This document shows positions 43,638 through 51,624 of a stretch of 64,000 bases of DNA, piece by piece. The stretch covers positions 24,841 through 88,840 of the forward strand of contig CANJLD010000008.1 in assembly GCA_947475165.1 (NCBI GenBank), written 5' to 3'. Positions within the stretch are counted from its first letter, which is position 1, and the number at the start of each line of letters is the position of its first letter. A program made the translations under genes and the position numbers. A model generated the notes under the pieces. That model was not told where the DNA came from. It was given only the letters and a program-made list of their open reading frames with translations, and ran no database searches. This DNA is from Bacteroidota bacterium. Its GTDB lineage: Bacteria > Bacteroidota > Bacteroidia > Chitinophagales > LD1.

Positions 43638-44077
43638 AAGTTCAAAGTTCAAAATTCAAAATTCAAAGTTTGCAGAGATTAGTTTTTCTGTCTTGTGTCT
43701 TATGTCTTATGTCTTATGCCTGTTTCTCCCAGGATAGTACAGCGGTTGGTGGCAACAAAAATTTTACAGTTAAGCAGGAACCTCAAATAGCTTCGCTGCT
43801 TTATAAATACAAAGAATACAACCGCAAGCGCGAGTTTGCCGAAGGTTTCCGCATTCAGATAATGTACACTGATATTCGCGATGACGTTTACAAAAGCAAA
43901 GGGGCGATGTATAAAGAGTTTTCTGATTTGAGTTCTTATGTGGAGTATGAGCAGCCGTATTACAAGTTGCGGTTGGGTGATTTTAAAACAAGACTGGAAG
44001 CCACCTATTACTTGCAGCAAGTGATAACTTTATACCCCGGTGCTTTTATTGTCCGCGACAAAATCAAGATTAAATAA
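43634..44077 (+). CDS. SPOR-domain-like secreted protein
   Basis: About 147 aa from ATG 43634, which overlaps the deoC stop; the track start (43604) adds ten deoC-frame residues. A signal peptide (LQRLVFLSCVLCLMSYACFSQ) precedes a domain with GFRIQIMYTDIRDDVYKSKGAMYKEFSDLSSYVEYEQPYYKLRLGDFKTRLEATYYLQQV, a SPOR-like peptidoglycan-binding module. The codons after the ATG are five 7-bp units (AAAGTTC/AAAATTC), and the signal peptide contains a GTCTTAT 7-bp run. Confidence 0.82.
   Translation: MKVQSSKFKIQSLQRLVFLSCVLCLMSYACFSQDSTAVGGNKNFTVKQEPQIASLLYKYKEYNRKREFAEGFRIQIMYTDIRDDVYKSKGAMYKEFSDLSSYVEYEQPYYKLRLGDFKTRLEATYYLQQVITLYPGAFIVRDKIKIK
43637..43717. repeat. 7-bp-period tracts forming the N-terminus and signal of the SPOR protein
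   Basis: 43637-43671: AAAGTTC x2, AAAATTC x2, AAAGTTT, starting on the base after the ATG. 43690-43717: GTCTTGT then GTCTTAT x3, encoding part of the signal core. Both have a strict 7-bp step. Confidence 0.9.
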
Positions 44078-44085
44078 GGCGCGAG

Positions 44086-45249
44086 ATGAAAGAAAAAATC
44101 AAACAGCTTTCCGAAAAATATTTTCCGCGTGTTGTTGAACTACGAAGAAAAATTCATGCTAACCCTGAACTGAGTTGGGAAGAAACCGAAACATCAAAAT
44201 TAGTTGCAGAAGAATTAATGCGCTACGGAATTGAAGTGCAAACTAAAGTGGCGAAGAACGGAGTTGTTGGAATTTTGAAAGGGAAAAATCCTGAATCGAA
44301 ATGTATTGCCTTACGTGCAGATATGGATGCGCTTCCTATTCAGGAAGAAAATAAAATTGATTACTGTTCGAGGAATGCAGGAGTAATGCACGCCTGCGGA
44401 CACGATGTGCATACGAGCAATTTGCTGGGGGCAGCCATGATTCTTTCAGAAATGAAAAGTGAAATTAAAGGAACTATCAAGTTTATTTTTCAGCCCAGCG
44501 AAGAAAAAATTCCGAGCGGTGCAGAGGCAATGATTAAAGCAGGCGTTCTGGAAAATCCAAAACCCGATAAAATTTTTGGCTTACATGTTTCACCTGAATT
44601 AGAAGCAGGAACTTTTGGTTTTTGCTCGGGTAGATTTATGGCAAGCAGCGATGAAGTTTATTTGAAAGTAATTGGCAAAGGCGGTCATGCAGCACGAATT
44701 GAAGAACTAAAGAATCCATTATTGATTGCTGCGGAAATTTTATTGGAGCTAAAAACACTGACTGACCCGCAAATTCCTGTGGTTCTTTCATTCGGGAAAA
44801 TTGAAGGCAAGGGAGCGACCAATGTAGTTCCCGATATAGTTGAAATTGCAGGAACACTTCGTTGCTTCGATGAAAATCTTCGCATGCAACTCCATCAACA
44901 AATTGCTTTTATCTGCGAGCGTGTTACTGAAAAATATCTCAGCCATTGCGAGGTGAATACTCTGAAAGGGTATCCGGTTTTAATAAATAACGAAACAGTA
45001 ACGACAAAAGCGAAATCTCTTTCGCAAGAATTTATCGGAACAAAAAATACATTGGATTTACCTACCCGAATGGGCAGTGAAGATTTTGCTTATTACACCC
45101 ATCACGTTCCAGCTTGTTTTTACCGTTTAGGAGTTGGCAATAAAAAATTGGGAATAACATCCGGCATTCACACACCCACTTTCAACATAGATGAAAATGC
45201 TTTGAAAGAAAGCATCGGCTTGATGAGTTACATTGTGCTTAACTCGTAA
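44086..45249 (+). CDS. M20-family amidohydrolase (aminoacylase/hippurate hydrolase type)
   Basis: 387 aa, usual length for the family. Motifs: RKIHANPELSWEETETS, CIALRADMDALPIQEE, HACGHDVHTSNLLGAA (metal ligands), FQPSEEKIPSGAEAMI, FGLHVSPELEAGTFG, and the dimerisation insert GKGGHAARIE. Such enzymes cleave N-acyl amino acids to fatty acids or aromatic acids plus amino acid. No signal peptide, so cytoplasmic. It starts 8 bp after the SPOR gene. Substrate unknown; the proximity of lipid-modifying genes makes N-acyl amino acids possible. Confidence 0.92.
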   Translation: MKEKIKQLSEKYFPRVVELRRKIHANPELSWEETETSKLVAEELMRYGIEVQTKVAKNGVVGILKGKNPESKCIALRADMDALPIQEENKIDYCSRNAGVMHACGHDVHTSNLLGAAMILSEMKSEIKGTIKFIFQPSEEKIPSGAEAMIKAGVLENPKPDKIFGLHVSPELEAGTFGFCSGRFMASSDEVYLKVIGKGGHAARIEELKNPLLIAAEILLELKTLTDPQIPVVLSFGKIEGKGATNVVPDIVEIAGTLRCFDENLRMQLHQQIAFICERVTEKYLSHCEVNTLKGYPVLINNETVTTKAKSLSQEFIGTKNTLDLPTRMGSEDFAYYTHHVPACFYRLGVGNKKLGITSGIHTPTFNIDENALKESIGLMSYIVLNS

Positions 45250-45250
45250 A

Positions 45251-46510
45251 TTATTCCACCACCAATTTCCCGCTCTTCAGTATTTCGTTCGCAGAATTTT
45301 TTAGTTGATAGAAATAAACACCCCCCGGTAATCCATTCACCTCAATTTTAGATTTTAGATTTTGGATTTTAGATTGAAAAATAATCTTCCCGCTTACATC
45401 TGTCATTACGAGATTACTTCCCACCAATTCATTGCCAACTGTAAACTGCCAAGTGCCAGCCGAATTCGGATTCGGAAATACAGAAACTGAAATTTCATTC
45501 TTCAAATCTTCAACTCCTGTAGAGGCACTTGGAGTAATTTCTAAAATTCTTATTGGCATTCCGTCACTCCAATTTCCCATGCCATGTTGTTCAGGTGTAT
45601 CACCAAAAGCGTATTCGCAATTTTGATTAAGAAGCGCACAATCCATCAGTGCATCCTGCAATTTCCAGGTGCCGAAATAATCAAATGCATCTACCGGTCC
45701 GTTGCCCGATGCAAGAATGAAAAGATTTGACTCGCCATTATCAAAAGCCGCATCACCTGCAAGCGGGTCAAAATGCGAAGCGGTTATTGCAGGAGAACCA
45801 TGACTATCTCCATATGTATGCACTAAATTTTTATGCGAAGTGGGCGCATTAACCGACTGATTATAAATGGTAGTGCCCGGTGCGGTGCCTACAATAATAT
45901 CATCCTGACTTACCAAAGCCAGATACGGAATATCGGCAGGAAAATCAGCGTAAGAGTTCATTAAAAAAGAGGCGGCACCAGGCTGCATGGAAAACGCACT
46001 CAAAGGTTTCGGCAGGCCATACTGCCGATACAACATACTCATGTTAGCCGTAAGCACACCACCCACCGAATGACCGAGAACGAAAAAATTTTCTCTTCTG
46101 CCTTTCACATGCCCTGCTTGCTGAATGGTATCTAATGCGCGTTGAATTCCTTTTGCGCAACTATCATTAAAAGTTGTGTTATCTGCATTCAAATCTTTTT
46201 GGTAGCGCGGATAAATTACAATGTTGCCCTTGCGAACTAAATGCTTGATAAATGCTCCGTAAAGTTTCGGGTTGGTTTCGCCTAAACCGTGAATGAAAAC
46301 AACAACGTTTGCAGAATCGGGGGTTGGCGTGTTTGGTTCATACAACCAAAAATCGCCACCACTCCCGTTGGTGCCATAATCGTATTGAGTTACACCGCCA
46401 AAAGTATAATCACTTCCACCGGGACCGGATGTAGGTTGAGTTGGCTGAGTAATTTGTGCGGATAGAGAAAGCGAGAGAAGAACTGCGAACGAAAGTAGAA
46501 GTTGCCTCAT
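45251..46510 (-). CDS. secreted alpha/beta hydrolase with T9SS type A sorting domain
   Basis: About 419 aa from ATG 46510 (MRQLLLSFAVLLSLSLSAQ, a clean signal peptide); the track's 46585 start adds 25 unlikely residues. The hydrolase domain shows VVFIHGLGETNP, FFVLGHSVGGVLTAN (nucleophile Ser in GHSVG), ALVSQDDIIVG and YGDSHGSPAI (catalytic His candidate). The C-terminal sorting domain (ISVSVFPNPNSAGTWQFTV... LPGGVYFYQLKNSANE) is partly encoded by a 7-bp tract (S-K-I-Q-N-L-K-S-K-I). Ends one base after the convergent M20 stop. Confidence 0.87.
   Translation of the reverse strand: MRQLLLSFAVLLSLSLSAQITQPTQPTSGPGGSDYTFGGVTQYDYGTNGSGGDFWLYEPNTPTPDSANVVVFIHGLGETNPKLYGAFIKHLVRKGNIVIYPRYQKDLNADNTTFNDSCAKGIQRALDTIQQAGHVKGRRENFFVLGHSVGGVLTANMSMLYRQYGLPKPLSAFSMQPGAASFLMNSYADFPADIPYLALVSQDDIIVGTAPGTTIYNQSVNAPTSHKNLVHTYGDSHGSPAITASHFDPLAGDAAFDNGESNLFILASGNGPVDAFDYFGTWKLQDALMDCALLNQNCEYAFGDTPEQHGMGNWSDGMPIRILEITPSASTGVEDLKNEISVSVFPNPNSAGTWQFTVGNELVGSNLVMTDVSGKIIFQSKIQNLKSKIEVNGLPGGVYFYQLKNSANEILKSGKLVVE
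45346..45373. repeat. 7-bp-period tract (TTTTAGA) inside the T9SS sorting domain
   Basis: TTTTAGA x2, TTTTGGA, TTTTAGA on the plus strand (AAAATCT units in the coding sense) encode Q-S-K-I-Q-N-L-K-S-K-I in the sorting domain of the 45251-46510 hydrolase. Confidence 0.85.
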
Positions 46511-46624
46511 GAAGATTACATTTTGTGGTTTGAAGATAGAATTTCTTTCAAAGCACATAGCTTTTTCATTCTCTACATAATACATAGATTAAAAGCGGAA
46601 CGTTTATATTCGCGCTCCCTTTTT

Positions 46625-47260
46625 ATGAGTTTTAAACAAGAAAATATTCATCCGTTCAATCACCTCCTGCCTCGCGAGAGCAAAGAGCAATTATTGAATC
46701 AGCACGCGAAGGTTTTTTGGTTCACCGGTTTGAGTGGTTCGGGCAAAAGTACGATTGCAAAAGGTTTGGAAGAAGAACTTCATGCGAAAGGTTTTTTTTC
46801 TGTCGTGTTAGATGGTGACAATGTTCGCGCGGGCATTAATAACAATCTTGGTTTTAGCAATGAAGATAGACTTGAGAACATTCGCAGAACAGCGGAAGTG
46901 GCAAAATTGTTTTTACAAAATGGAGTGATAGTGATTTGTTGCTTCGTTTCACCAACAGAAGAAATCAGAAACCTTGCTCGAACAATTATTGGCGAAAATG
47001 ATTTTAAAGAAATTTTTGTGAATACACCTATTGAAGAATGTGAAAAGCGCGATGTAAAAGGCTTGTATGCAAAAGCAAGAAAAGGAGAAATAAAGGATTT
47101 TACCGGTGTGAATGCGCCATTCGAAATTCCTGCAAATCCTGATTTGGAAATTCAAACACAGAAAAAATCTGTTGAGGAAAATGTGAATGAAGTGATGAGT
47201 TTTGTTATTCCACATATCTCACTACTAAAATCTAAAATCAAAAATGAGTTATACTCTTAA
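46625..47260 (+). CDS. cysC: adenylylsulfate kinase
   Basis: Phosphorylates APS to PAPS. About 211 aa from ATG 46625; the track's 46502 start runs back into the divergent hydrolase region. P-loop GLSGSGKST at residue 35, then VVLDGDNVRAGINNNLGFSNEDRLENIRR (APS-binding), IVICCFVSPTEEIRN, VNTPIEECEKRDVKGLYAKARKGEIKDFTGVNAPFE. First gene of cysC-cysD-cysN. The cysC 3' end overlaps cysD by 17 bp, and three AAAATCT-like units span this overlap. Confidence 0.95.
   Translation: MSFKQENIHPFNHLLPRESKEQLLNQHAKVFWFTGLSGSGKSTIAKGLEEELHAKGFFSVVLDGDNVRAGINNNLGFSNEDRLENIRRTAEVAKLFLQNGVIVICCFVSPTEEIRNLARTIIGENDFKEIFVNTPIEECEKRDVKGLYAKARKGEIKDFTGVNAPFEIPANPDLEIQTQKKSVEENVNEVMSFVIPHISLLKSKIKNELYS
47227..47247. 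repeat. 7-bp tract spanning the cysC end and cysD start
   Basis: AAAATCT-AAAATCA-AAAATGA: three 7-bp units. The third supplies the ATG of cysD, and the first two encode L-K-S-K-I-K near the end of cysC. Confidence 0.75.
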
Positions 47261-48146
47261 TCATTTAAAAACTCTTGAGGCCGAAAGCATTTTTATTCTG
47301 CGCGAAGTAGCTGCACAGTTTCAAAATCCTGCCATACTTTTCAGCGGAGGAAAGGATTCGATTCTCGTTACTTACCTTGCTAAAAAAGCGTTCTATCCCG
47401 CTGCAATTCCGTTTCCTTTAGTTCATATTGATACCGGTCACAATTTTCCTGAAACGCTTGAATACCGCGATAGTTTAGTACAGAAGTTAAATGCAAAATT
47501 GATTGTCGGCTCTGTTCAGGAATCTATTGACAACAACCGTGTCGCAGAAGAAAAAGGATACAGCGCTTCGCGTATTCGTTTGCAAACAACAACGCTGCTC
47601 GACACTATTGAGAAATATAAATTTGATGCGTGCATTGGTGGAGCAAGGCGTGATGAAGAAAAAGCGCGCGCCAAAGAACGTTTCTTCTCGCACCGCGATG
47701 AGTTTGGGCAATGGGACCCAAAAAATCAGCGACCGGAGCTTTGGAATTTGTTCAATGGCAAAATGCAGGTGGGTGAGAATTTTCGTGTATTTCCTATTTC
47801 GAATTGGACGGAGTTAGATGTATGGCAATATCTAGCAATGGAAGGAATTGAAATGCCTTCGCTTTACTTTTCTCATAAGCGCAAAGTGTTTGACCGCGAT
47901 GGAACTTTGTTGGCAGAGTCGCCATATATTCCGATGAAACCAAATGAAAAGGCGGAAGAGTTGGTGGTGCGTTTCAGAACCATTGGAGATATAACTTCAA
48001 CCGGTGCAACACTTTCTACGGCTGCAACGCTTAACGATATTATTCAGGAAGTAGCAAGTTCAAGAACAACAGAGCGCGGTGGAAGAGCAGATGATAAAAG
48101 AGGAGAAAGTTCAATGGAAGACAGGAAGAAAGAAGGATATTTCTAA
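47244..48146 (+). CDS. cysD: sulfate adenylyltransferase subunit 2
   Basis: 300 aa, PP-loop ATP pyrophosphatase subunit of ATP sulfurylase, making APS from sulfate and ATP. SGGKDS motif in ILFSGGKDSILVTYLAKKAF, VHIDTGHNFPETLEYRD, and the ending RTTERGGRADDKRGESSMEDRKKEGYF typical of the family. The start overlaps cysC. Acts with CysN, which follows after 35 bp. Confidence 0.96.
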   Translation: MSYTLNHLKTLEAESIFILREVAAQFQNPAILFSGGKDSILVTYLAKKAFYPAAIPFPLVHIDTGHNFPETLEYRDSLVQKLNAKLIVGSVQESIDNNRVAEEKGYSASRIRLQTTTLLDTIEKYKFDACIGGARRDEEKARAKERFFSHRDEFGQWDPKNQRPELWNLFNGKMQVGENFRVFPISNWTELDVWQYLAMEGIEMPSLYFSHKRKVFDRDGTLLAESPYIPMKPNEKAEELVVRFRTIGDITSTGATLSTAATLNDIIQEVASSRTTERGGRADDKRGESSMEDRKKEGYF

Positions 48147-48181
48147 AGAATTTGAGAATGTGAGGATATGATAATTTGATA

Positions 48182-49489
48182 ATGGAAATGCAAAAGACAA
48201 ACACAACGAGCGTAGAAAAATTCGACAGTTCATCTTACATGAACATGGAGTTGCTTCGCTTTACAACTGCAGGAAGTGTTGATGACGGCAAATCGACTTT
48301 GATTGGAAGATTGCTTTACGATTCAAAATCAATTTTCGAAGACCAGTACGAAAACATCAGAGCAACTTCTGAGCGCAGAGGAGAGGCAACCGTAAATCTT
48401 GCTTTGTTCACCGATGGCTTAAAAGCAGAACGTGAGCAAGGAATTACGATTGATGTAGCTTACCGGTATTTTTCTACACCCAAAAGAAAATTCATAATTG
48501 CGGATACGCCTGGACACATTCAGTACACAAGAAACATGGTTACTGGTGCGTCTACTGCTAACCTCGCTATTATTTTGGTTGATGCTCGTCAGGGAATTGT
48601 GGAACAAACAAAGCGACATAGCATTATTGCTTCGTTGCTAGGCATTCCGCACATTGCGCTTTGCGTAAACAAAATGGATTTGGTGAATTACGATGAAGCC
48701 GTTTATAACAAAATTGTTTCCGAGTATCGAGAGTTTGCAACACGCTTAAAAACTAAAGACATTCACTTTATTCCAATCTCAGCTTTGAATGGCGACAATG
48801 TGGTAAACCGGTCAAAAAACATGAACTGGTATGAAGGCGTTACACTAATGTATCTGCTTGAGAACATACACATCGCTTCCGACATCAATCATATTGACTT
48901 ACGTTTTCCGATTCAGTTTGTTATCCGTCCTTATAGCGATGAGTTTCATGATTACCGAGGTTATGCCGGTAGAATTGTCAGCGGAGTTATTCGCAAAGGA
49001 GACAAAGTAACGGTGCTGCCTTCAGGTTTTTCTTCTAAAATAAAATCGGTTGAGTTGGATGGAAAGGAATTGGACGAAGCATTTGCTCCGCTTTCTGTTA
49101 CCATTCAGTTAGAAGATGATATTGATATTTCTCGTGGAGATATGCTGGTGCGAGAAGGAAATGTTCCGAAACAAAGTCAGGATATTGAAGCCATGATTTG
49201 TTGGATGAGCGATAAGCCACTTCAATTAAATGGTAAGTATTTTTTGAAACACACTACTAAAGATGTGCGCGCAATAGTGAAGGAAGTGAAATACAAACTC
49301 GATATCAATACACTTCACCGCATAACAGAAAATGTTTCTATAGGTATGAATGATGTAGGAAGAATTACCATTCGTACTACAGCTCCTTTGTATTTTGATG
49401 CGTATACTAAGAACCGCGATACCGGCAGTTTTATTTTGATTGATGAAGGAACAAACGTGACAGTGGGGGCTTGCATGATTATTGATTAA
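48182..49489 (+). CDS. cysN: sulfate adenylyltransferase subunit 1 (GTPase)
   Basis: About 435 aa. EF-Tu-like GTPase that drives CysD. G1 GSVDDGKST near residue 32, switch region EREQGITIDVAYRYF, G3 IADTPGHIQYTRNM, G4 CVNKMDLV, followed by EF-Tu domains II and III. The track starts at a TTG (48176), but ATG at 48182 is preferable. The gene is CysN alone, without a fused CysC. No sulfite reductase or PAPS reductase is adjacent, so the APS/PAPS may be used for sulfation. The stop lies at the edge of a dispersed repeat. Confidence 0.95.
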   Translation: MEMQKTNTTSVEKFDSSSYMNMELLRFTTAGSVDDGKSTLIGRLLYDSKSIFEDQYENIRATSERRGEATVNLALFTDGLKAEREQGITIDVAYRYFSTPKRKFIIADTPGHIQYTRNMVTGASTANLAIILVDARQGIVEQTKRHSIIASLLGIPHIALCVNKMDLVNYDEAVYNKIVSEYREFATRLKTKDIHFIPISALNGDNVVNRSKNMNWYEGVTLMYLLENIHIASDINHIDLRFPIQFVIRPYSDEFHDYRGYAGRIVSGVIRKGDKVTVLPSGFSSKIKSVELDGKELDEAFAPLSVTIQLEDDIDISRGDMLVREGNVPKQSQDIEAMICWMSDKPLQLNGKYFLKHTTKDVRAIVKEVKYKLDINTLHRITENVSIGMNDVGRITIRTTAPLYFDAYTKNRDTGSFILIDEGTNVTVGACMIID

Positions 49490-49621
49490 CCCCTAAATCC
49501 CCTAAAAGGGACTTAATTCAAAATTTCATTTTTGGCCTTCACTAAAAATATTTCTTCATTACTATATTCACTTTCAATTATTATAAACTAAATCAAAGTC
49601 CCCTTTAGGGGATTTAGGGGT
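49488..49621. repeat. inverted pair of the CCCCTAAATCCCC repeat between cysN and rhodanese
   Basis: Left copy 49488-49514 begins in the TAA of cysN. The inverted right copy 49596-49621 ends directly before the ATG of the rhodanese gene. The 81-bp between them is A/T-rich and contains no gene. Confidence 0.9.
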
Positions 49622-49939
49622 ATGAATAGCAAAACAGTAACAGAGCTAAAGCAAATGCTCGACAACAAAGAAGATTTTCAATTGATTGATGTTCGTGAAG
49701 AGCACGAATTTGAAATCTGTAATTTGAAAGGGGAATTAATTCCGATGGGAGAAATTCCTGATAACGTGCAGAAGATTTCGAAAGACAAGCCGGTGATTAT
49801 TCATTGCCGCAGCGGAGCAAGAAGCGGCAACGTGATTCAATATTTGGAAAGCAATTTTGGCTACACCAACCTTTACAATCTTCAAGGCGGCATTCTTGCC
49901 TGGGCTGATGAGATTGATAACTCTATGCCGAAATACTAA
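49622..49939 (+). CDS. single-domain rhodanese-like protein
   Basis: 105 aa, one rhodanese domain: LIDVREEHEFEICNLKGELIPMGEIPDN, the active-site loop IIHCRSGARSGNVIQYL (Cys nucleophile in HCRSGARSG), and LYNLQGGILAWADEID. The ATG follows the dispersed repeat with no leader, so if transcribed separately it would be leaderless, or it is read through from cysN. Single-domain rhodaneses carry persulfide sulfur; adjacent cysCDN suggest a sulfur link, but this is a weak argument. Confidence 0.92.
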   Translation: MNSKTVTELKQMLDNKEDFQLIDVREEHEFEICNLKGELIPMGEIPDNVQKISKDKPVIIHCRSGARSGNVIQYLESNFGYTNLYNLQGGILAWADEIDNSMPKY

Positions 49940-50007
49940 ACGTCTTGGACGAAACAAGTCAGGGCTTTTATCGTTCACTCAATTGATTAAATTCGGTTTT
50001 AATCAAT

Positions 50008-51624
50008 ATGCTCAAACGTTTTAGCCAGACCTTTTCTAAACTTGTAGATCACGAATTGCGAACAGCACAAATGCTATTCTTATTTCTTGCAACAGGTTTT
50101 ACTTCGTTTGTTTTTTGGGGAGACAACCTACCTGTTAAAGGTCCTATCAGCCACCAAATGCTGAATGGAATAGATGCGCTTATCGCTGCCACTATTCTTG
50201 TCGGACTTTTATTTTTTAAGCCGGTTCAAAAGCGATATCAGATTTGTGCTTACGTATTCATGTATACCATGAATACGGTGAATATTTTTTTATTGTACGG
50301 AACTTCGTTTCATGTTCAATACGCATATCAGTTTATAGTTGCGTATACAATTTCCGGTTGGTTTTTTCGGGATAAAAAAAGCTGGCTGATTCACACAATT
50401 GTTATGAACGTGTTGCTCCTATTGGTTGCTTTTGTCAGCGAAAACAGCGGAAAAACTTCTTTCGATTTTTACGCAACGTATATTGTTGCATCGCTTGCTC
50501 AGGCAGTTTTAATTCATTTTCGTTTTACCATCGAAGAGCGATTAAAAGAGAGTGAAAAAAAATATCGTCTGCTCGCAGAAAATTCGTTTGACCTCATTTG
50601 TATTCATAACGAAGATGGAACGCTGGAATTTGTGAGTCCATCTGTTCAGCGGTTATTGGGATATGCTCCCGATGAATTAGTTGGACATAAGCCGTATGAA
50701 ATTGTGCATGAAGATGACAAGCACATTATGCGCAATCTGAATTTGAGTGAACGCAATCATCCGTCTATCTACACGCCATCGCAGTACCGGTTGCGGCATA
50801 AGGAAGGTCATTACATTTGGATTGAAACTATTTTTGTTCCGCTTGACAGTGAAAATGGAGAAGAACATATGGTGTTGAGTCAAAGCCGCGATATAAGACG
50901 CAGCAAAAAATATCAGCAGCAATTGGAAGAGCGAACAAAAGAATTGGAGCGCAGTAATGCAGATTTGGAAACGTTTGCATTTGTTTCTTCCCACGATATG
51001 CAGGAGCCGCTGCGGATGATTTCGAATTACATGCAGCTTTTGAAAAAACGTTACGAAGGGAAATTAGATACGCAGGCAGATGAATACATTGAGTTTGCGA
51101 ACAAAGGTGCCATCACTCTCCAACAACTTCTGCGCGACTTGCTTGCCTTTTCCCGCATAACGCGCGCTGAGTTTAAGAGCGATGTGGTGAATACAAAAAA
51201 TCTATTGCAGGAAGTTTTGAAAACTATTGACTTAGAGATAAAGGAAAAGAATGCAGTTGTTTCAAGCGAGAATATGCTGACTGCTATTGGTGATAAAAAT
51301 CTTTTGCAACTGGTATTTCAGAATTTGATTTTGAACGGAATTAAATACAACAAGAGCGCACAACCCGAAATAAAAGTTTCCGGCAAGCAAATTGAAAGAG
51401 CTATCGTTTTTTGCGTTGAAGACAACGGTGTTGGAATTAAACACGATCATCAGGCGCGAATATTTGAACCATTCCATCGCTTACACACTAAGCACGAATA
51501 TCCGGGAACCGGCTTAGGACTTTCTATCTGCAAAAAAATTATTGAACGTTTAGGCGGAAAAATTTGGGTAGAAAGTGAATTAGGCGCAGGCTCTAAATTT
51601 TATTTCTCGCTACCGTTGCCCTAG
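50008..51624 (+). CDS. membrane PAS-domain sensor histidine kinase
   Basis: 538 aa. Five or six N-terminal TM helices (about 20-170, no extracellular domain of note) precede a PAS domain (ENSFDLICIHNEDGTLEFVSPSVQRLLGYAPDELVG to YIWIETIFVPL), a HisKA domain with phospho-acceptor H329 in FVSSHDMQEPLRMISNY, and HATPase_c with ILNGIKYNKS, CVEDNGVGI and PGTGLGLSICKKIIERLGG. No response regulator is adjacent, so the partner is unknown. Its stop overlaps that of the convergent GMC gene in CTAG. Confidence 0.92.
   Translation: MLKRFSQTFSKLVDHELRTAQMLFLFLATGFTSFVFWGDNLPVKGPISHQMLNGIDALIAATILVGLLFFKPVQKRYQICAYVFMYTMNTVNIFLLYGTSFHVQYAYQFIVAYTISGWFFRDKKSWLIHTIVMNVLLLLVAFVSENSGKTSFDFYATYIVASLAQAVLIHFRFTIEERLKESEKKYRLLAENSFDLICIHNEDGTLEFVSPSVQRLLGYAPDELVGHKPYEIVHEDDKHIMRNLNLSERNHPSIYTPSQYRLRHKEGHYIWIETIFVPLDSENGEEHMVLSQSRDIRRSKKYQQQLEERTKELERSNADLETFAFVSSHDMQEPLRMISNYMQLLKKRYEGKLDTQADEYIEFANKGAITLQQLLRDLLAFSRITRAEFKSDVVNTKNLLQEVLKTIDLEIKEKNAVVSSENMLTAIGDKNLLQLVFQNLILNGIKYNKSAQPEIKVSGKQIERAIVFCVEDNGVGIKHDHQARIFEPFHRLHTKHEYPGTGLGLSICKKIIERLGGKIWVESELGAGSKFYFSLPLP

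Noticed and set aside
45251-46585. Long form of the secreted hydrolase (start 46585)
   Set aside because: ATG 46510 directly starts a signal peptide; the extra 25 residues do not resemble one.
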